Source: Candidatus Sulfopaludibacter sp. SbA3 (GTDB lineage Bacteria; Acidobacteriota; Terriglobia; Bryobacterales; Bryobacteraceae). Taken from it: a stretch of 64,000 nucleotides of DNA. The position numbers were made by a program, and so were the translations under genes. Below the pieces are notes generated by a model. That model searched no databases, had not been told where the DNA came from, and was given only the letters and a program-made list of their open reading frames with translations. Positions 1 through 7,321 of the stretch are shown piece after piece. The DNA lies in NCBI GenBank assembly GCA_945890485.1, contig CAMDCN010000012.1, forward strand, positions 1 through 64,000, in the 5' to 3' direction. The stretch's first letter is position 1, and each line of letters begins with the position of its first letter.

Positions 1-692
1 TTGCCGATTTCGACCGAGCCGGTGAAGGAGATGGCCTTGACGGGCTTGGCGTTGACGAGGGCGCCGCCGATGGTGCCGCCGCTGCCGGCGATGAAGTTGA
101 CGACGCCCGGGGGGATGCCGGCTTCATGACAGGCTTCGACGATGCGCCAAGCGCTAAAGGGGGCGACGCTGGCGGGTTTGAGGATCACGGTGTTGCCGCA
201 GACAAGGGCAGGGGCGAGCTTCCAGGCCGGGATGGCGATGGGGAAGTTCCAGGGGGTGATGAGGCCGACGACGCCAATGGGCTTGCGGATGGCAAACATG
301 TGGACGCGGTCGCGTTCGGAGGGGACGAGGTGGCCGGGGAGGCGGGAGCCTTCGCTGCCGAAGTAGCGGAAGATATTGATGGCGCGGCGGACTTCGCCTT
401 TCGCTTCCGGAAGGGTTTTGCCTTCTTCGCGGCACATCTCTTCGCCGAGCTGATCGAACTTCTTCTCAAGAATGTCGGCGACTTTGAAGAGCAGGGCGCC
501 ACGGGCGGGGCCGGGCATGGTGCTCCATTTGGCAAAGGCGGCCTGGGCGGCATCCGCGGCGCGGTCGACATCGGCGGCGGTGCCCTTTACGAAGAGGCCG
601 ACGACTTCGTCGGTGTTGGCGGGATTGCGGCTTTCGAACGTTGGTCCGTCGACCCACTCGCCGTTGATGTAATTACGAAATGTTTCTGGCAT
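1..692 (-). CDS. NAD(P)-dependent aldehyde dehydrogenase, partial (C-terminus off window)
   Basis: Oxidises an aldehyde to a carboxylate in the cytoplasm; the substrate cannot be told from sequence. About 230 N-terminal residues are present, beginning MPETFRNYINGEWVDG, a typical family start. The cofactor-binding stretch TPWNFPIAIPAWKLAPAL is followed by NTVILKPA and ISFTGSVEIG, the standard Rossmann-side signatures. The catalytic Cys and Glu would lie beyond the left edge. The start is the ATG at 690-692. It is the last visible member of a minus-strand run with lemA 9 bp upstream, but shares no obvious function with that group. Family assignment is secure. Confidence 0.9.
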   Translation of the reverse strand, partial: MPETFRNYINGEWVDGPTFESRNPANTDEVVGLFVKGTAADVDRAADAAQAAFAKWSTMPGPARGALLFKVADILEKKFDQLGEEMCREEGKTLPEAKGEVRRAINIFRYFGSEGSRLPGHLVPSERDRVHMFAIRKPIGVVGLITPWNFPIAIPAWKLAPALVCGNTVILKPASVAPFSAWRIVEACHEAGIPPGVVNFIAGSGGTIGGALVNAKPVKAISFTGSVEIG

Positions 693-701
693 GGACTTGA
701 T

Positions 702-1277
702 TTACTTGTTTCCGAAGTTCACTTTAGGGGCGGTACGCGCGTCGGGCTCGGTTTTGAAATAGGCGTCGTTACGCTGGAAGCCGAAGAGGGACGCGGCGAT
801 GTTGTTAGGGAAGAGTTCGATGGTCGTATTGTACTTCTGGACCGTCTCATTATACTTCCGCCGTTCGACGGCGATGCGGTTCTCGGTGCCGGCGAGTTCG
901 TCCTGGAGGCGCATGAAGTTGGCGTCGGACTTGAGCTGGGGGTAGTTTTCGACGACGACGAGGAGGCGGGAGAGGGCGCCATCGAGTTGGCCGTTGGCGC
1001 TGATCTTTTCGGCGGGGGTGCGGGCTCCGCCGAGGGCGGCGCGGGCGTTGGCGACGGAGGCCATGACTTCCTTTTCCTGGGAGGCGAAGCCTTTGACGGT
1101 TTCGACGAGGTTGGGGATGAGGTCAGCGCGGCGCTGGAGGGCGACGTCGACCTGGGCGAAGGCTCCTTCCACAATGTTCTTCTGGGTGACGAGTTCATTG
1201 CGGGTGCCGACGACGGACATGCCGAAGAAGAGGCCGATGGCAACGAGGATTCCGACGATGATCAAAGCAATTTTCAT
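702..1277 (-). CDS. lemA: LemA family protein
   Basis: Small membrane-anchored helical protein of 191 residues. One N-terminal transmembrane segment (residues 3-22) is followed by a long helical bundle with the LemA signatures AFAQVDVALQRRADLIPNLV and YNETVQKYNTTIELFPNNIAA. The biochemical role of the family is unknown. In many bacteria it is encoded beside a TPM-domain protein, as here, with a nucleotidyltransferase-fold gene between them. The gene starts 3 bp after the upstream stop, so co-transcription is likely. Confidence 0.93.
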   Translation of the reverse strand: MKIALIIVGILVAIGLFFGMSVVGTRNELVTQKNIVEGAFAQVDVALQRRADLIPNLVETVKGFASQEKEVMASVANARAALGGARTPAEKISANGQLDGALSRLLVVVENYPQLKSDANFMRLQDELAGTENRIAVERRKYNETVQKYNTTIELFPNNIAASLFGFQRNDAYFKTEPDARTAPKVNFGNK

Positions 1278-1280
1278 GGT

Positions 1281-2000
1281 TTATTTCTCCAGGCGGTCGA
1301 CGGAGGCGACCAGCGTTTCGATTTGTTGCAGGTACAGGGCGAAGGTTGCGTTGGCGTCGACGTTCCGGGCTTTGATTTTTCCTTCTCGGAGGTCCAACAA
1401 AGTATAGAACGTCGTGGGGTCGATTCCTAAAGCTTTCTCCATGGCGGCGGCAATTTCGCGCTTGCAGGCGGGGGCGGATTGGCCGGCGAGGCGGAGGACG
1501 TGGCGGCCGAGGGTGAGGAAGGTGGAGACGCTTTCGGACATGAGCTTGACGAGCAGGTCGGGGTCCGGGAGGACGCCGGCGGCTTTTTGGCGGAGGCGGA
1601 GCTGTTTGCTGCGGACTTCAAACTCGACGCGGCCGCGATAGAAGACGTCGTCGATGGCGAGGGTGGCGACGATGTCGGTTCCGGCGAGAATGCGATGTAC
1701 TTCTTGGATGTCGTGGAACTCGATGGGGAAGCAGTCGGTGGAGGAGTTTACCTCGTCGAGGGTGAGGAGGAGGGGGGCGGGATTATCGAGCGACCGCCAC
1801 CAGCGGAAGATGGGCTCGGCGAGTTCGAGTTCGCGGGGGGAGAGGCGGTTGAGGACGCAGAGGATGTTGAGATCGGAGAACTGGTCTTCGTCGCCGCGGG
1901 CTCCGGAGCCGTAGAGGATGAGGGAGACGAGGCGGTCGCCGAAGGTTTTGGTGGCTCGTTCGGTGAGCTCGGTGCAGCGCTTTTCGAGTTCTTTTCGCAT
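1281..2000 (-). CDS. Nucleotidyltransferase-fold protein with altered catalytic motif
   Basis: Cytoplasmic protein of 239 residues. Near residue 29 it has the Pol-beta-type motif LILYGSGARGDEDQFSDLNI. In active members the end of this motif is D-x-D/E; here it reads D-L-N, so the second metal-binding carboxylate is Asn. The C-terminal half is alpha-helical (residues 125-239), resembling the helical substrate domain of stand-alone nucleotidyltransferases. It sits between TPM and LemA genes (6 and 3 bp gaps). Substrate is unknown and catalysis is doubtful. Confidence 0.75.
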   Translation of the reverse strand: MRKELEKRCTELTERATKTFGDRLVSLILYGSGARGDEDQFSDLNILCVLNRLSPRELELAEPIFRWWRSLDNPAPLLLTLDEVNSSTDCFPIEFHDIQEVHRILAGTDIVATLAIDDVFYRGRVEFEVRSKQLRLRQKAAGVLPDPDLLVKLMSESVSTFLTLGRHVLRLAGQSAPACKREIAAAMEKALGIDPTTFYTLLDLREGKIKARNVDANATFALYLQQIETLVASVDRLEK

Positions 2001-2006
2001 AGGGGG

Positions 2007-2789
2007 TTACCAGTCGGAGGAGGCTCCACCGCCGCCGGAGTCGCCGCCGCCGAAGCCGCCGAAACCGCCACCGCCGGAGTCGTAGCCGCCGAAGCCGCCG
2101 CCTCCGCCGCCGCGATGATGGCCGCCGCGGCCGCCGGAGAAGAGGGAAGAGAGGAGCCAGAGGGCACTGATGTTGCCGGTGGCGAGGAGATAGAGAAAGA
2201 GCAGGCCGCCGCCGATCATGAGCCAAATGGGGATGGGGCGTTCTTCGGCGCGGGGGCGGCTGGGGCGGGGAGCGGTTTCTTCGGCGATGGCGACGCCTTT
2301 GGCTTGGGCGATGCGGTTGCCGAGATAGTGAGCGGCGGTGGAGAGGGCGTCGGCGTAGGCGCCTTCGCGGAGGGCGGGGCGCATTTGGCGGAGGACGTCG
2401 CCGGAGGCTCCGTCGGGGAGGATGGGTTCGAGGCCGTAACCGACTTCGAGGCGGGAGCGGCGGTCGTTAACGGCGAGGAGGAGGAGAAGGCCTTCGTCCT
2501 TACCTTTCTTACCGATGCCCCAGCGGCGGTAGAGGGTGTTGGCTACGTCTTCAATGGGCTCGCCTTCGAGGGTGGGGAGGGTGACGATGGAGAGTTCGGC
2601 GCCGGTTTGCTTTTCGACGGCGGCGGCGTAGCGTTCAAGGGCGAGGCGCTGGGGGCGGGGGATGACGTTGGCGTAGTCGTTGACGTAGCCCTGGGGGACT
2701 AGCTTGCCTAGGTCAATTGCCCAAGCGGAGGGGGCCCAGGCGGAGGAGAGGAAGAGGAGGAGAGTTGCGAGCCGGGAGAGGCTGTTCAT
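2007..2789 (-). CDS. TPM-domain (YgcG-like) secreted/membrane protein with Gly-rich tail
   Basis: Protein of 260 residues with a signal peptide (first about 24 residues, ending SAWA-I), then a TPM domain (about 27-170: GYVNDYANVIP, TGAELSIVTLPTLEG, GLLLLLAVNDRRSRLEVGYGLE). A transmembrane helix follows (about 187-210), then a Gly/Ser-rich tail ending GGASSDW. TPM domains are found in envelope proteins, some linked to photosystem repair or phosphatase-like activity; function here is unknown. It lies 7 bp after the M16 peptidase and upstream of the nucleotidyltransferase and LemA genes, a common TPM-LemA pairing. Confidence 0.9.
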   Translation of the reverse strand: MNSLSRLATLLLFLSSAWAPSAWAIDLGKLVPQGYVNDYANVIPRPQRLALERYAAAVEKQTGAELSIVTLPTLEGEPIEDVANTLYRRWGIGKKGKDEGLLLLLAVNDRRSRLEVGYGLEPILPDGASGDVLRQMRPALREGAYADALSTAAHYLGNRIAQAKGVAIAEETAPRPSRPRAEERPIPIWLMIGGGLLFLYLLATGNISALWLLSSLFSGGRGGHHRGGGGGGFGGYDSGGGGFGGFGGGDSGGGGASSDW

Positions 2790-2796
2790 TGCTGGC

Positions 2797-4068
2797 TCAG
2801 CAGTTCAGGTCCTTTCTCGTGAAGCGTTGGCCGTTGAGGCGGCCCATGATGGTGAGGCCCATTTTGGCGGGGTTGAGGAATTCGTTGGCGACTTCCTGGA
2901 CTTCGGCGGCGGTGACGGACTCGATGCGTTCGAGGATCTCTTCGATTTCGGCGTGGCGGCCGAAGAACATCTCCTGGCGGGCGAGATTGGACATGCGGCT
3001 GGAGGTGGATTCGAGGCCGAGGACGATGGAGCCTTTGAGATTGTCTTTGGAGCGGCGGAGCTCTTCGTCGGTCACGCGATCGTTCTTCATGCGGGAGAGT
3101 TCGACGCGGATGGAATCGACGACGCGGCGGAGGGTTTCCGGGCTGGTGCCGGCGTAGACGGCGAGGCAGCCGGTGTCGCGGTAGGAGGTGAGCTCGCTGA
3201 TGATGGAGTAGCAGAGGCCTTGCTGTTCGCGGATGTTTTGGAAGAGCCGGGAGCTCATGCCGCCGCCGAGGATGTTGTTCAGCGTATAGGCGACGAAGCG
3301 CTTGGGGTGGGGCATGGGGAAGGAGGGGGCGCCGAGGCAGAGGTGGGCCTGTTCGACGGCCTTCTTCTCCTTGAGGGAGATTTGGGGGGAGGTTTGGGCG
3401 ACGGGGAGGACGGGGAGGGCTTTGCGTTTGGGGAGCTTGCCGAGGGTGGCTTCGGTGAGCTTGACGATGTCGGCGTGCTCCATGCGGCCGGCGGCGGTGA
3501 CGAGGAGGTTGGGGGCGATGTAGGTGGACTTGAAGTGGGTTTTGAGGCTGTCCGGGGTGATGGATTTGACGGTTTTGGCGGTGCCGAGGATGGAGCGGCC
3601 GATGGCGTCGCCTTTCCAGAAGTTGCGGCAGAAGAGTTCGTGGGTTTGGTACTCGACGTTGTCGGCGTCCATTTTGATCTCTTCGAGGACGACGCCTTTT
3701 TCCTTTTCGATGTCTTCGGGGCGGAGGACGGGGTTGACTACGAGGTCGGCGAGGATGTCGAAGGCGAGGGGGAGGTGGTCGTCGAGGACTTTGGCGTTGT
3801 AGGAGACCATCTCGCGGCTGGTGAAGGCATCCATGTGGCCGCCGATGGAGTCGAAGGAGCGGGCAATATCTTCGGCGGAGCGGCGTTTGGTGCCTTTGAA
3901 GACCATGTGCTCCATGAAGTGGGAGATGCCGTTGTCGGCTTCGCTTTCGCGGCGGGAGCCGGAGCGGACCCAGATGCCGAGGGCGACGGAGCGGAGGTGG
4001 GCCATGCGTTCGGTGACGATTTTTACCCCGTTGGGGAGGGTGGTGGTTTCGACGTGGGACGGGGGCAT
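2797..4068 (-). CDS. M16 family zinc metallopeptidase (pitrilysin/MPP-like)
   Basis: Protein of 423 residues with the inverted zinc motif H-F-M-E-H near residue 50 (ISHFMEHMVFKGT) and the downstream glutamate in VLEEIKMDADNVEYQTHEL that completes the site. It has the two-lobed layout of processing-peptidase-type M16 enzymes, with the second lobe carrying NILGGGMSSRLFQNIREQQGLCYS. No signal peptide is visible, so it probably cleaves peptides in the cytoplasm. It is the first gene of the minus-strand run leading to TPM, nucleotidyltransferase and LemA. Confidence 0.93.
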   Translation of the reverse strand: MPPSHVETTTLPNGVKIVTERMAHLRSVALGIWVRSGSRRESEADNGISHFMEHMVFKGTKRRSAEDIARSFDSIGGHMDAFTSREMVSYNAKVLDDHLPLAFDILADLVVNPVLRPEDIEKEKGVVLEEIKMDADNVEYQTHELFCRNFWKGDAIGRSILGTAKTVKSITPDSLKTHFKSTYIAPNLLVTAAGRMEHADIVKLTEATLGKLPKRKALPVLPVAQTSPQISLKEKKAVEQAHLCLGAPSFPMPHPKRFVAYTLNNILGGGMSSRLFQNIREQQGLCYSIISELTSYRDTGCLAVYAGTSPETLRRVVDSIRVELSRMKNDRVTDEELRRSKDNLKGSIVLGLESTSSRMSNLARQEMFFGRHAEIEEILERIESVTAAEVQEVANEFLNPAKMGLTIMGRLNGQRFTRKDLNC

Positions 4069-4126
4069 CTAGTACTATGATGCGCTAGATGGGGGTGGGG
4101 TTGCGGAGAGGGGTGTACGCGGCACA

Positions 4127-4402
4127 ATGAAGGGAGCTATGCAGGTGACACTCGAATTGCCGGAGGATCTGGCCGGCTTGTTAGGCACCAGTCCGGATGG
4201 ACTGAGCAGGGTGGCGCTGGAGGCCTTGGCGCTGGAGGGTCTGCGGGCGGGGAAACTGACTGAAGCGCAAGCTCGCCGGCTGCTGGGGATCTCGTCGCGG
4301 TACAAGATGGATGGCTTTCTGAAGGCCCATGGGGTGCTGATGCCTCTGACGCTGGAGGAGATTGAACGGGACGCGGCGACTGCCGCGAGCTACCGTATTT
4401 GA
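4127..4402 (+). CDS. UPF0175 family antitoxin-like protein
   Basis: Small protein of 91 residues (87 if the ATG at 4139 is used; both are plausible and neither has a clearly better ribosome site). The core LTEAQARRLLGISSRYKMDGFL is the UPF0175 helix-turn-helix region. Family members are normally antitoxins for a following DUF3368 PIN RNase. Its stop overlaps the start of just such a gene, which is frameshifted here. Operon regulation by the antitoxin is expected from the family but is not visible in the sequence. Confidence 0.82.
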   Translation: MKGAMQVTLELPEDLAGLLGTSPDGLSRVALEALALEGLRAGKLTEAQARRLLGISSRYKMDGFLKAHGVLMPLTLEEIERDAATAASYRI

Positions 4403-4874
4403 GGAGAGTCGTGGTTGCTGATACGTCTCCGATCAACTACTTGGTTCTGCTTGGTTGTGTGGATATCTTGCGTCAGTTGTATAGCCGTGTGATGATTCCT
4501 TCGGCGGTGTATCGCGAGTTGACGGCCGAAGGTTCTCCTGGTCAAGTGTCTGCCTGGATTCGAACGAGGCCAGACTGGCTGGAAGTTTTGGACGAGGGTG
4601 CTTGTAAGCAATCGGAACTGGGGGAGAGGCTGCGGCAATTCGAATCGCCGTGGGGGAAGCAGACAGTCTACTGTTGATTGACGATGCGGCGGGGAGGGCG
4701 GTAGCTTCGCAGCTTCGTGTGGCGAACACCGGGACTTTGGGCGTACTGGTCGCTGCGGCGCGAGATGGCTTGGTTGACCTTGGGATGATGCTCGATCGGT
4801 TGCAACAAACTAACTTTCGGGTAAGCCGGGCACTGATGGATCGGCTCTTGCTGGAGGCCAGGGCGGGACGTTAG
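4399..4874 (+). pseudogene. DUF3368 PIN-domain toxin, single-base frameshift
   Basis: The first frame (4399-4677) carries the PIN start VVVADTSPINYLVLLG and YRELTAEG, with the first catalytic Asp and a Glu. It runs out of frame at 4620-4624, a run of five G. The second frame from about 4623 gives GEAAAIRIAVGEADSLLLID, then DAAGR and TGTLGVL, exactly the conserved second half of DUF3368. One missing G (six to five) restores a single protein of about 157 residues. Start is TTG 4399 or GTG 4411. Either an inactivated toxin, a slippage-prone tract or a sequencing error. Confidence 0.82.
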
Positions 4875-5096
4875 GGATTTCGGATTGGCTTCATTGAATT
4901 CCGAGCCGGCGAACGGAGGTTCTCTCAATGCTGCAACTAGGCTCTTCGTGTGTTTGGCTGGGAGCTGGGGGTTTGGGGCCGTTTCCAACAGAGCCGCCAA
5001 GGCATGATCCAATACGTCCTCCACGTCGCGGAAATTACCGCGGACGATCTCCCGCTGGATGATACTTTCCTGTTCGGGTGTGACATTGATCGTCAT
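4668..5096 (-). CDS. ParD/CopG-like antitoxin, 3' end running into the antisense of the PIN gene
   Basis: The ATG at 5094-5096 gives MTINVTPEQESIIQREIVRG, then NFRDVEDVLDHALAALLE, a ribbon-helix-helix antitoxin N-terminus. A linker and SLVAALREPPFAGSEF follow, which looks like the toxin-binding C-terminus. Family-like sequence ends near residue 74 (position 4877), but no stop occurs there; the frame continues to 4668 as antisense of the PIN gene. No toxin gene follows. I infer an orphan antitoxin truncated by the neighbouring cassette. The upstream extension to 5192 in the same frame looks non-coding. Confidence 0.6.
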   Translation of the reverse strand: MTINVTPEQESIIQREIVRGNFRDVEDVLDHALAALLETAPNPQLPAKHTKSLVAALREPPFAGSEFNEANPKSLTSRPGLQQEPIHQCPAYPKVSLLQPIEHHPKVNQAISRRSDQYAQSPGVRHTKLRSYRPPRRIVNQQ

Positions 5097-5238
5097 GACG
5101 TCAAAGTACGCTAGGCACTCTGGGCGGTCAAGCCAGTTCTTAAACGAGATCTGCCACAGAGATTGGTGGTTTGTCGCTGCCGCATGGCGCATTGCGGTTG
5201 TCTGTCTCGTTGGGTTAATCCCATGTTAGATTGAGGAA

Positions 5239-5466
5239 ATGAGACGCAAGTACCCAAAGTACGGAGAGGCCGGATACAGGCATCCCTATATGGAGTACGA
5301 GGAAAGCTCTCTATGGCCGCTGGTCGAAAAAGGCATTAGCGATCTGGTAAACAATCAGGACCTGATTGAGAAGGAAGACCGAAATTATATCGTCGGCTAT
5401 CTGTGCAAAGTCGTCTCAGAAGGACAGAAGAAGGCAAGGAGGACTTCGCCCAGTAAGGTCTCTTGA
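5239..5466 (+). CDS. Small conserved-looking hypothetical protein
   Basis: Protein of 75 residues, acidic in the middle and basic at the end, without membrane segments. It includes MEYEESSLWPLVEKGISDL and RNYIVGYLCKVVSE, amphipathic helices typical of a real small cytosolic protein. No family is recognised. It stands alone between the toxin-antitoxin remnants and nusB, divergent from the ParD-like antitoxin and 143 bp upstream of that gene's likely start. A link with the toxin-antitoxin remnants is possible but unsupported. Confidence 0.55.
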   Translation: MRRKYPKYGEAGYRHPYMEYEESSLWPLVEKGISDLVNNQDLIEKEDRNYIVGYLCKVVSEGQKKARRTSPSKVS

Positions 5467-5487
5467 GTCGTTGTCCTTCCTCTTTGG

Positions 5488-5509
5488 TTCAGAACACCAA
5501 AGTTCTGAA
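5488..5509. repeat. Perfect 8-bp inverted repeat between convergent genes
   Basis: TTCAGAAC, a 6-nt loop, then GTTCTGAA, located between the small plus-strand gene and the convergent nusB end. No T-tract follows on either strand, so it is at best a weak or factor-assisted terminator. The rest of 5467-5579 shows nothing clear. Confidence 0.45.
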
Positions 5510-5579
5510 TCGGCCTCGCATCCCGGGTTTCTGCCGCTGCGCGTGAGACGCCTTGCGGTTCGGACGATGGTCCGTAAGG

Positions 5580-6008
5580 CTACTTCGTGGGGATCTGGCG
5601 GCGGAGGGCGTCGAGGACGCCGTTGACGAAGGCGACGCTCTCATCGGACGAGAATCGGCGGGCGAGTTCGAGGGCTTCGTCGATGACTACCGGGCCCGGG
5701 GTGTCGGTGTGGATCATCTCGTAGGCCGCGAGGCGGAGGATGTTGCGGTCCACATACGACATGCGGGCGACGCGCCAGTTTTGGGAGTGGCGGTCGAGGA
5801 GGGCGTCGAGTTCCTCGATGTGTTCGAGGGTGCCGCGGGCGATCTTCTCCATGAACTCGTCCCACGGGGGACGCTCTTCCTGATCCTCGGAATAGAGCGA
5901 CGAATAATAGGCGCGCATGGCGTCGTCGAGAGACAGCAGGGGTTGGCGCATGTCCCACTGATAGAGAACCTGCAGGGCGCGGCGGCGGGACTGGTGGCGT
6001 GCCGGCAC
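5580..6008 (-). CDS. nusB: Transcription antitermination factor NusB
   Basis: RNA-binding antitermination factor of 142 residues, the usual size, which with NusE binds boxA of rRNA leaders. It shows the family start RHQSRRRALQVLYQWD and the C-terminal signatures LRLAAYEMIH, VVIDEALELARRFS and FVNGVLDALRR. The start is GTG at 6006-6008; its G is the last base of the ribH stop (TAGTG), so translation is coupled. A ribH-nusB pair is a standard arrangement in bacteria. Confidence 0.97.
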   Translation of the reverse strand: MPARHQSRRRALQVLYQWDMRQPLLSLDDAMRAYYSSLYSEDQEERPPWDEFMEKIARGTLEHIEELDALLDRHSQNWRVARMSYVDRNILRLAAYEMIHTDTPGPVVIDEALELARRFSSDESVAFVNGVLDALRRQIPTK

Positions 6009-6481
6009 TAAGCGCGCAACTCCCGGAGGAGATTCGCCATTTCAATAACGGTCGCCGCGGCGTCGTAGCCTTTGTTGCCGGACTTGGCGCCGGCGCGGTC
6101 CATGGCCTGTTCTAGTGTATTGGTGGTGAGGACGCCGAAGACGATGGGGATTTCCGCTTTCATCATGGCGCTGCCGATGCCTTTGGCGGCTTCGCCGGCT
6201 ACGTAGTCAAAATGCGGGGTGTCGCCGCGGATGACGGCTCCGAGGGCGATGAGGCCGTCGTACTTCTGGGTGGAAGCCATGGTGGCCAGGGTCAGCGGCA
6301 GTTCCCACGAGCCGGGGACTTTGACGACAGTGATAGCGTCGTCCGCGACACCGTGGCGACGGAGGCCGGAGAGGGCGCCGGCGAGGAGGCTTTCGGTAAC
6401 GAGCGAGTTAAACCGGGCCATGACAATGCCGATGCGGAGTCCTTGGCCGGTGAGAGCGCCTTCAATTTCGGTATGCGGCAT
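6008..6481 (-). CDS. ribH: 6,7-dimethyl-8-ribityllumazine synthase
   Basis: Penultimate enzyme of riboflavin synthesis, condensing the 5-amino-6-ribitylaminouracil intermediate with dihydroxybutanone phosphate. At 157 residues it is full length. Motifs include [15 protein letters not shown] (substrate loop), [28 protein letters not shown] with the catalytic His region, and [15 protein letters not shown]. It overlaps nusB by one base and lies 9 bp from the enoyl-CoA hydratase gene upstream, forming a three-gene run. Confidence 0.98.
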   Translation of the reverse strand: MPHTEIEGALTGQGLRIGIVMARFNSLVTESLLAGALSGLRRHGVADDAITVVKVPGSWELPLTLATMASTQKYDGLIALGAVIRGDTPHFDYVAGEAAKGIGSAMMKAEIPIVFGVLTTNTLEQAMDRAGAKSGNKGYDAAATVIEMANLLRELRA

Positions 6482-6490
6482 AGAGTGTGA

Positions 6491-7276
6491 TTACTTTCCT
6501 TGAAAATGGGCCGGCCGTTTAGCGAGGAAGGCGGCGACGCCCTCCTGCATGTCCGCGGTGGCGGCGGAGAGGCCGAAGGCGGCGGCTTCGAACTGGAGAC
6601 CGTCGTGGAGACTGCCGTTAAGCCCGACGTCGACGGCCTGGATGGTGAGGGCCAGCGCGAGCGGGGCGTTGGCTAGCATTTTGAGAAGAAGCTGTTTGGA
6701 AAAGGCCAGGAGTTCGGGGGCGGGGACGACGTAGTTAACGAGGCCGATCTGGTGGGCCCTTTGGGCTGAGATCGGCTCACCAGTGAGCAGCATTTCGAGG
6801 GCGATTCCCTTCCCCACGATGCGGGGGAGGCGCTGGGAGCCGCCGTAGCCGGCGATGATGCCGAGCTTTACTTCGGGCTGGCCGAGCTTGGCGTTTTCCG
6901 ATGCGACGCGGACGGTGCAGGCCATGGCCATTTCGAGGCCGCCGCCGAGGGTGAAGCCGTTGAGGGCCGCGAGGACCGGTTTGCCGAGGGTTTCGAGCTG
7001 GCGGAAGAGGGATTGCCCCTTTTCAGACTGGCGCTGGGCGGCGATGGCAGTGAATGCGGCGAACTCGCTGATGTCGGCGCCGGCGACAAAGGCGCGGTCG
7101 CCCGAGCCGGTGAGGAGGAGGGCGCGAATGGCCGGGTTATTTCTGACCTCGGCGAGGAGCTGGTCGAATTCCGCTAACGTCCCTGCATTCAAGGCGTTGA
7201 GTTTCGCAGGGCGATTAAAGGTGATCGTGGCAATTCCATGATCATCAATGTCAAACAGAAGGAATTCTAGGGACAT
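6491..7276 (-). CDS. Enoyl-CoA hydratase/isomerase family protein
   Basis: Crotonase-fold enzyme of 261 residues. It contains ITFNRPAKLNALN, the oxyanion-hole segment GAFVAGADISEFA-type (here DRAFVAGADISEF), and NGFTLGGGLEMAMACTVRVA. Glu in GGGLEMA is at the site of one catalytic glutamate of true hydratases, and AGYGGSQRLPRIVG contains the second active-site region. I place the start at the ATG at 7274-7276 (MSLEFLLFDID); an in-frame upstream start at 7312 would overlap the lepA promoter area. Probable role is fatty-acid or related acyl-CoA metabolism. Confidence 0.92.
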   Translation of the reverse strand: MSLEFLLFDIDDHGIATITFNRPAKLNALNAGTLAEFDQLLAEVRNNPAIRALLLTGSGDRAFVAGADISEFAAFTAIAAQRQSEKGQSLFRQLETLGKPVLAALNGFTLGGGLEMAMACTVRVASENAKLGQPEVKLGIIAGYGGSQRLPRIVGKGIALEMLLTGEPISAQRAHQIGLVNYVVPAPELLAFSKQLLLKMLANAPLALALTIQAVDVGLNGSLHDGLQFEAAAFGLSAATADMQEGVAAFLAKRPAHFQGK

Positions 7277-7321
7277 ATGGGATAATCGGATACAAGCTCC
7301 GGCCCATAGCAAGTGTAACGC

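Noticed and set aside
126-4080. Three long plus-strand frames opposite the M16, TPM, LemA and nucleotidyltransferase genes
   Set aside because: Gly/Asp/Val/Phe-rich translations typical of antisense to C-ending codons; the minus genes have clear families.
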